Below are positions 39,501 through 46,700 of a DNA stretch of 64,000 nucleotides, piece by piece. The DNA comes from Odiellus spinosus. Its lineage: Eukaryota > Arthropoda > Arachnida > Opiliones > Phalangiidae. The notes beneath the pieces are model-generated. The model saw only the letters and a program-made list of their open reading frames with translations. It was not told the DNA's origin and ran no database searches. The DNA is taken from the NCBI GenBank assembly GCA_963920705.1, contig OY987230.1:18811320-18875319 (forward strand), given 5' to 3'. Position 1 is the stretch's first letter, and each line of letters opens with the position of its first letter. The translations under genes and the position numbers were made by a program.

Positions 39501-42500
39501 TTCGCGCTAATTTTAATGTCTGTAATTATATACATACACACCGTCGATGTTACTTTTAATATCACTGTTACGTAACGCGAACGAAAAAACCCTTAAATTA
39601 GTTTTTTTTTTTAAAAAGCTCAAATCACATCACACGTTGGCTGCTTTAATTTAACGACCATTCACGCAAAAATATATTTTTTTTTTATTCGAGAAGCTTT
39701 GCCATTTTCGGTTGCTTTTCTTTCGAAGCTATTTCTTTGTTTCCCCTTTCATACTCACGCAATTTTAACCCTTTTAAGAATCGATTTGATCCAAAACGAG
39801 TTAATTTTAGGCCCAAACTTCACTTAAAACTTTAGCTAAGGCCCCTAGGGGACTCAGTTTGAAAAAACCTTTGTGACGTCACTTAATTAATTTTCCAAAA
39901 AACTACTTTAGCTTGATTTTTCTTTAAGTGCCGAAGTAAAAGTTTACTTCTAGACTTCGAAGGGTTAGACTGTATTTGCCTTTTTTTGGGTTAAAGGGAG
40001 AATGAAGTTTAGCCCTGATGTGGATGCTAGGACTAATAACAATGGACACCTGGCTTTCGTAAACGTCCTCTAACGGTAAACAGTGGCAAAGGCAGTAATT
40101 AACAAATCCGCGTGAGCGTCTGCTTATTCTTTATCCATAGCAGCCACCTACGTGACTTCGTTAGTAATTATTTTTACCACTGTTTGCCATTAGTGGACGC
40201 TTATGAATGCCAGGTTTTTTATTCATCTTTATCTATTAAGTTATCCACCTTAGGGCTGAACTTCATTCCATTGTGAATAGCCCTAGCTTGAAGGTTAAAA
40301 TAGCCTATATGTTGAATATCATATTCAAATAGTGTTCAGTTGAGAATTGGTGGGAATTATTGCCAGTTAAAGTTCAATTTTTAAACCAAATCAATGTAAA
40401 TCTTGTCAAATTTTAAGTATATCTCTTCGCCCTGCCATTTACATAGTTACAATGATTAACTATGAATAATTTAATATATTACAAATGTTTCTGGGTTCAT
40501 TTCCTCTGTCATTCGGGATAGATATTGATTTAACCTCTATTTACTATTTTACTATAAAGCTACGTTCACATTAAGAACTTTTAAACCATTTTCAAACTGT
40601 TTTAAGTTTTCAAATTAAAATTTTCAAGCTAATTAATCCGTTTTTCAACCCCTAAAAAATTTCAATTTGACCATTCCAAAACTGTTTCAAAGTGTCAAGT
40701 GTGAACGCGACTTTTGTTTAATTAATTTTCGTATATCTTTATAATGTATCATAACTTTATATAACTAATGTTCCGTTAGCCATTCCCTAATTAATTCAGA
40801 AAATACGTGGCTAATTAAAAATAAGGCTTAGCTAATTAGGACTGTTGCGGGATTCGAATTAATCTTATTATGACTTACAGAACGTAACTTACGGCTGAAA
40901 CCCCCTTGTTTGACCCCTGAGTTTCAATTCGTTTTAGAGGTACACTACTTCAAAATTATTTTTTATTATATTTTTTTTTAAATCGCTGAAAATTATCTTT
41001 TATGCTTGGCTTTTAAATAATTTAGCTCACAATTTTAAGTTGCATTTATTTCATTGATTATATATATTTTGTTTCACGTTAAATTCCCCGCAATTAGATT
41101 GATTTTAATATCAGGAAACCATCGGCCTAGACCGATCTCACTCTAATTCCATATTGTGAATTATCATTTCAATTATGTCAAAAGTCTATCACTTCATTCC
41201 ATAGAAGTAAACAACACCCCATATCTTTATACTATCAGCAAAGGCCCGGGTAAATGTACCGGCAGATTCTGATTTGAGACACTCTAGCGGCCGCAATTGG
41301 TGTAGTTAGTGAAATCGGCAGCGCCACTCTTTGGTGAAATTTCGTAGCTGGGAGGGAAGACAATATAGCCGAGCGCGGCCCGCCTAAATTCCGTCCCTCT
41401 CTCATGACTGAAAATATCGAGGAAGAGTCCAAATCACTGGAGTCAGACAGGGGTGATGACTATTATATTAATCCGGACCTTTGCTGATAGTATTTAGCTA
41501 TGGAGCGTTGTTTACTTTTATGTAATAAAGTGATAAACTTTTGATATAATAATGTAAGATCCCTATAAGTTGTCTGGCATTACTAAGATTCCTAAAAAAA
41601 CGCTGCAATACTGTAAATTTTGGGAAAAGTTAAACCCGCCCTTCAACTCTTCGCAAAGCAATCGCGAATCGGGAGAATTTAATTTCTGAGGTAATATTTT
41701 TTTTGGCAAACTTGTAGTATAAGCCTAATTCGCGATTTGGCCGAGTCCATTCGCTTACAGGGAAATTATATTATTATCTTATGGTCAAGGGGTGGAATCG
41801 GTCAATTGGTGTTGTAAAATATAGTATTATAATTCGATTCCAGTTTCCTTTTTAAGGTCACATTCAACTGAAGGCGAACAAAAATTTCATTTTTATTGCA
41901 GATGTTTTCCTGAATTAATATTACATAAAACAAAAACAAACAAAAAAAAAAAACAAAAAAAAATCGAACGAGGGCCAAAGTTTTTGGTCCTTTGGAAATT
42001 TCAATCACCATTATTATAATTATTATTATTATTAGTATCATTACATGTAGATCAAAAAATCATTTTTTTTTTAGTTTTAGAAAATTATTTATTAAGAATA
42101 AATTAAGATTATATAGTAGAAAATTGTTTTAATTTTTAAATTTTTTTTTTTTTTAATTATCATTATTATTATTATTACTATCATTATTATTATTATTATT
42201 ATTCAATTTATTATAAATCACGTTTTTCAAAAGTCACAAATTACGAGGAATGGCCAACAATTTAATTAAAATTAAAATTAAATCCCAACTTCAAAACGCT
42301 AATGTGGTTCGTCTAAAAGGATTTGACTTCGCGTGAAGTCAATATTTAATTAACCCTTAACTAATTTCAAACACCCCAACAAAAATAGAAACTCCCAAAT
42401 TTAAACTAACAGTTCAAAATAAATTCTGCCTTTTAATTTTTCTTTCAATTTTTTTTTTTTTTTTTTTTTTTTCTTAAATTTAAGGAATATATTTGCATGT

Positions 42501-43673
42501 TGGTTTATATTAATATATATTTCTATATTTTTTTCTGTGTAATAATTATCATACTTATAGTATGTTGCTTGCCAGTAGTTTTAGTCGAGAAACGCAAAAA
42601 CATATCTACAATTTTTTCCACATTTTTTTTCCCAACGACAATTTTTTGCGACAAAATATTTTTATCCAAAAACCGATAATACGCGATTTTTTTTCTCCAC
42701 AAAGTTTCCCTAATTTAAGAACATCATTTTTCTTAAGAAACATAAGCGGATTTTTTTTAATTAATTCTTTATTTAAAAGGAACGTTAATTAAAATAAAGG
42801 TCGTTGTTAAATTAATTATAAATACAAAGTATAAGACCCCTTTTAATAAGAAAACTATAAATTTGGGTGCAGTTTGAACCGGGGAACAAAATGAGACTAA
42901 TTAGACCAAAATCGGAGGATAAATAAAAAAGTTTCGAAAATATTTCAAATTTTAAAAATTTATAACTTTGTTAATTATTATCCGATTTTAATCTAATTAC
43001 TTTCATTTTAAAGCCCAGTTCAAGCTATATTCGAATATATCGTTATCTAAAATGTTAGGGTTACTCTGAGACTCGTTATTTGAAGAAACAATCCCCACCC
43101 CCTCCATCTAAAGTTTATAAAGAAAAATCAAAATTGAGAATTAGTTAGTCTCGGAGCTAAAACTCATGTTCTTTTTGTCTTTTTTGTGTTTTTCCTTTCA
43201 AAATCTCCCCCGACACTCGTTCGTTTTTCGAATTTCGACTCAAATAACGGTACCCCATTCAGTTGAATCGTCACGGGTGGAAGAGGAGTGCTAACTTCAG
43301 GGAAAAAATTGAGTAATTATCAACCAAATATTATAATTATATATATCTACATATATATATATCAAAAACCATAATGATGGATGTCTATATAGTATTTTTT
43401 GAAAACCGAATCCATACACAATCGCGTTATAATTGAAGAATCTTTAACACAAAAACCAAACAATATGAAGTGTGAATTTTGGTTAGGTTAACGAAAGCAT
43501 CAGATCCTTATATTTTTTTGCCTTATCTTCGTTTTTTTGAACGCAAAAACATGAAACTATTTTTTGAAACCATGCAGATACCCTCGAGTTTTTGTATTTT
43601 TACCCTAAATTTTCTATATTTTGGTGTTATTTTTTAACCCAAATTACTTTTAATTTCAGTTTTTTGACAGTAA

Positions 43674-43708
<35 letters not shown>

Positions 43709-46700
43709 CATTTTTGGCCGTTTTTATTTCCGGTTTTTAGTTTCGCCCGTTATTAAGCTGGAACCTTTTATTTTTGATACCAGTATATATATACGCTTAA
43801 TGTTTTTGGGAAGAAATAGAAAATTTATGAGAAAAAAAAGCTAGGCTGTATTTTAATTTTTCTTTGGAAATTTTACACATAATAGAATATTTCCCCTTGA
43901 CCCATTTCAACCCCGTAATATTCCGTGAAAAAATCCTCGTAAAGCTTGTTATAGTTAAATTTTTTTTAAGTTTAATTTACACTAAAGGCTAAAAGCATGA
44001 ATTTAGTTACAAAATGCAACTAATTAATTTATTATACTTTTCATTAGTTGCCAGTATGATTCTAATTTATTATTATTATTTTAAATCAAACTTATTTGGA
44101 ATGGATTTTTTTTTTTTTAATTATTTCGCTTGTATTTTCGCTTTAAACGAATATATGTTATGGTTATGAATATGCCAGTTAGGGTACAGTAAAGATTACT
44201 AATACTCAACCAGCTGAAATCCAAATATCCCTTTTATAGCGTAAAAAAACGCCAAAAATTTATTTTTTGAAGTTTATTTAATTTCAATAAATCAGTTTAG
44301 ATTAGCCCAATTTTCCCCAAATATTTTCTATTTTTTAATGCAGCGTATGGAAAGGGTTCAAGACCAGGGCATTTTCGGATAAGGTTTGTTATATAACCGT
44401 ACTCCTATAAAAATCAAAAGATAATTCAGCCAATTTTCTTATACACCTTTAAAAAAAAAGAAAAACAAGTATTACATTTAATTTTTTTCCGTTCGACGTG
44501 AATTTTTTTCCTCCCAAACTTTTTGAAACTTTTGCCAGCTCCGCATATATTTTTGTGCCCGCTTTTTTTGGCTTTTTTTACTTCGAGCAAACGTGAAAAC
44601 CCCAGTATTTTTGTTATTAGACGTTTTTGTCCAAAATTAAAACCCGAAATTTTTTGTAAAATCTTCGATGTGACGTACATCCCGCAAAGCCCACGCGTCA
44701 TACGGTCTTTTTAATAGTTTTAGAATATATATTTGCTTCTGTATATTGTAACGTTATCTATATAATCCTTGAACATAAATTAATACACCCCCAAACACTT
44801 CGGAGGAAAGAAAAAATAGCATTTTGTGAACGTTCCGTTTTTTGTCGAAATGTTAGAAGTAGTCGTCGGGGTCTCTAAAAGACACTTTTACCATTTTGAA
44901 TGCGTTATTCTACGTTTCATTTCTTGATATTTCATTTATTTTTAATTTATTTTTTTGATTTTAATTAAATCTATATTTGATCGGGGAATTAGCGTCTCGT
45001 CCGCGAAAAAATCTGACCCCCATTACCCACTTTTATTATTCTATTCGCTCTTTGTAATTTGAACAATTTTTTTTTATCTTTCCGTATGATGGGCATGTTC
45101 CTAGGATAGTTAATAGCTAATTCCGGGTACAAATATTTCAAACGGTGAAGATTTAATTTACAGGGCTTTTGCTCATTAGTCCGAGGCTGTCAAATATGAC
45201 TTCCTCCGTAATCCTGGTTCAAACGATGAGGCGAACCAGAGTCATATATATGTACAGTAGAACTAGAAGGATGGCGCTCTGACGTTTTAAATGACGTAAC
45301 ATTATAGTCATTCTTCTAGTCCTTTTGTATATGGTTTCTGGGCAAAGGAACAGCGAACGTGGAGTGATAACAACAGGAGATTTTGGTTCTAGAATAACGC
45401 AACTCTGGTATTCCTCCAGGTTTACTCCTCCGTTGCCTCATCCGAACCAGGTTGTAGACGGAGGTATCGGTGGTACTTACCCCAATAAAATCTTCTGCTA
45501 TAGTCATTGACACTTGGAATTGTCAGCGAGGGTAAAGATATGATTTAATGGTGGACTTTAAAGTGATTATCTGTGATTTTTTTAATCCCTTTTAAAGTCG
45601 TTGACGACGTTGACCACAACAAACTGTACAGCAAAATCTAGGTTGTGTGCGTAAGGGAAGAGCATTTTGTAAGAGAGAATGTCAGAGCAGATAGGGCTTT
45701 TAAGGTGGAGGAATCTCGCGTATGCTGACAACTCGAGGTGGAATTGATTTTTGAGTCTTTTGGTTACCCGTGACCAACTGCCGTAAATAAATCGTCCCAG
45801 TTTATAATTTTTGTATTCGTATACTTACGTGGTAGAGTAAACGAGAACCGCCTGGTCTTCGTTGGACTCCTATGAGGATGATTTGGGGCCCGATTAGTAT
45901 GGTTGGGCGCGATTGACCGCGCCTCGTAACTCAGCACCCCCGTAATTTTAAGCGGTGGTGGCTCTACTAATATACACACTTGTCTCCGTACGATATATCC
46001 CTTTTTCTCTATTACCCCCTGGTTATTCTTGTTCGTACAAAGCTTGCTACGAAATCTCATATCCTCTGTATGGCCATTCTTCTGATTCCTCTTTTTAATA
46101 TTTATTCCTTCGCATGACCGATAAGCTTATTATTCTTTTTAATTTATTTTCGATTTCGATTAATCGAAAAGATTCACACGCCTTTATTTAACTTTAATTT
46201 GAATTTAATTTAATTTAAAATTCGATCGAGGCTTTAAATGGAAAAGAGAGAGTCGACGCGCGCTCGGTTGAGGTTCTCTATTAACGCGCGGGCGCGTTTA
46301 AATATATTCTCGTAACTCGGCGCGTGGCACTGATAAGCTGGTGATTATTGTTCTTCGACGACTGTTTGCTTTTCAGACCATCGATTCAAACCCTCATACT
46401 GTGATCCACGTTCCCCCGGACGGCCACCAGAGAGCGGTTTCGCGCACCGAAAACGCTCTGGACGCCCTGCTGGACGAGTTGCAGACGTTCACGAAGCCGG
46501 GCGACCCGAAGCGGGACTCGACAGCGAGTCTCGCTTCGGCCTTGTCGCAACAGCGTCGCGCGCCTTCCTATTCTTCCGGCGGCGGCGGAACCGATTCCCC
46601 CGTTCGCGCGCCATCCCAGACGTTCGCGCCGCCCATTCAGCCCAAGCCGGGTAGCGGCGCCGCCCAGACGCTGCCCGGCAAACTCCGCGTCACGGATCCG

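Larger units (their letters stand above)
39469..46376. other. Intron 19 (6.9 kb), repeat-bearing
   Basis: This AT-rich intron contains four inverted-repeat elements (listed separately), T runs near 42450 and at 43676-43708, and ATT/TTA microsatellite stretches near 42005-42030 and 42160-42205. Short open frames have no recognisable signature. No additional exon is required by phase, since exons 19 and 20 join in phase 0. Confidence 0.65.
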